Under the pieces are notes generated by a model. It was given only the letters and a program-made list of their open reading frames with translations. It was not told the DNA's origin and made no database searches. A DNA stretch of 43,625 nt, taken from positions 1 to 43,625 of the forward strand of contig JAQCGX010000029.1 in the NCBI GenBank assembly GCA_027619975.1. The letters run 5' to 3'. Made by a program: the position numbers and the translations under genes. This DNA comes from Nitrospinota bacterium (GTDB taxonomy: Bacteria > Nitrospinota > Nitrospinia > Nitrospinales > VA-1). Below are positions 43,554 to 43,625 of this stretch, one piece after another (position 1 is the stretch's first letter; each line of letters starts with the position of its first letter).

Positions 43554-43625
43554 TATTTAAAGGTAGTTTTTTTATAACCTCCCCTAACCCCTCCTTGCAA
43601 AGAAGAGCTTTGCATAAGTGGATAT

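Overview
This 43.6 kb window is a bacterial chromosome segment of moderate GC with several AT-rich intergenic stretches. Core genes (rpsF-ssb-rpsR-DUF2232-rplI-dnaB, secA, thiL, selO, an initiator tRNA) are mixed with periplasmic copper proteins, TPR lipoproteins and many short dispersed repeats. The very large secreted multicopper oxidase, the cupredoxin beside it and the repeat-rich intergenic DNA suggest a Nitrospinota (Nitrospina-like) or deltaproteobacteria-like Gram-negative. That is inference from content; no 16S rRNA gene or other phylogenetic marker was compared.

Left arm (1-8.5 kb, minus strand): an open-ended partial copy of a giant multicopper oxidase, a periplasmic cupredoxin with a C-terminal regulatory-like domain, the complete 1640-residue oxidase, a possible 29-codon ORF just upstream of it, and an HtrA/Deg protease. 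Together they look like an exported copper-redox unit with envelope quality control.

Middle left (8.9-18.4 kb): an APS reductase (sulfate assimilation), an EcfT-like transporter subunit with no ATPase beside it, an overlapping HD-hydrolase/sirtuin pair, a DUF1566 protein, SelO, a small unknown protein, a decayed TIR-domain gene, and a nine-repeat kinesin-light-chain-type TPR protein. Several repeat families lie between these genes.

Centre (18.4-29.5 kb, mostly plus): a GcvR-like double-ACT protein, a TPR lipoprotein behind a strong sigma-54-type promoter, thiL, two overlapping CNNM/CorC transporters, a DjlA-like co-chaperone, a Dabb protein, a DksA-type zinc finger with a histone-H1-like tail, and secA.

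Right arm (29.5-43.6 kb): an M23 peptidase, a TPR protein, dnaB and the ribosomal protein operon on the minus strand; then an FG-GAP lipoprotein, a Rieske ferredoxin bracketed by 21-bp direct repeats, an unrecognised protein made of two copies of one domain, a large orphan peptide-binding protein, a 2[4Fe-4S] ferredoxin and tRNA-fMet(CAT).

The least expected signal is a non-autonomous transposable element (MITE) family. It has three copies (12460-12613, 33356-33488, 39384-39605), 17-bp terminal inverted repeats and 4-bp target duplications. One copy sits exactly at the rplI stop codon, and two copies carry a second palindromic element at the same internal position.
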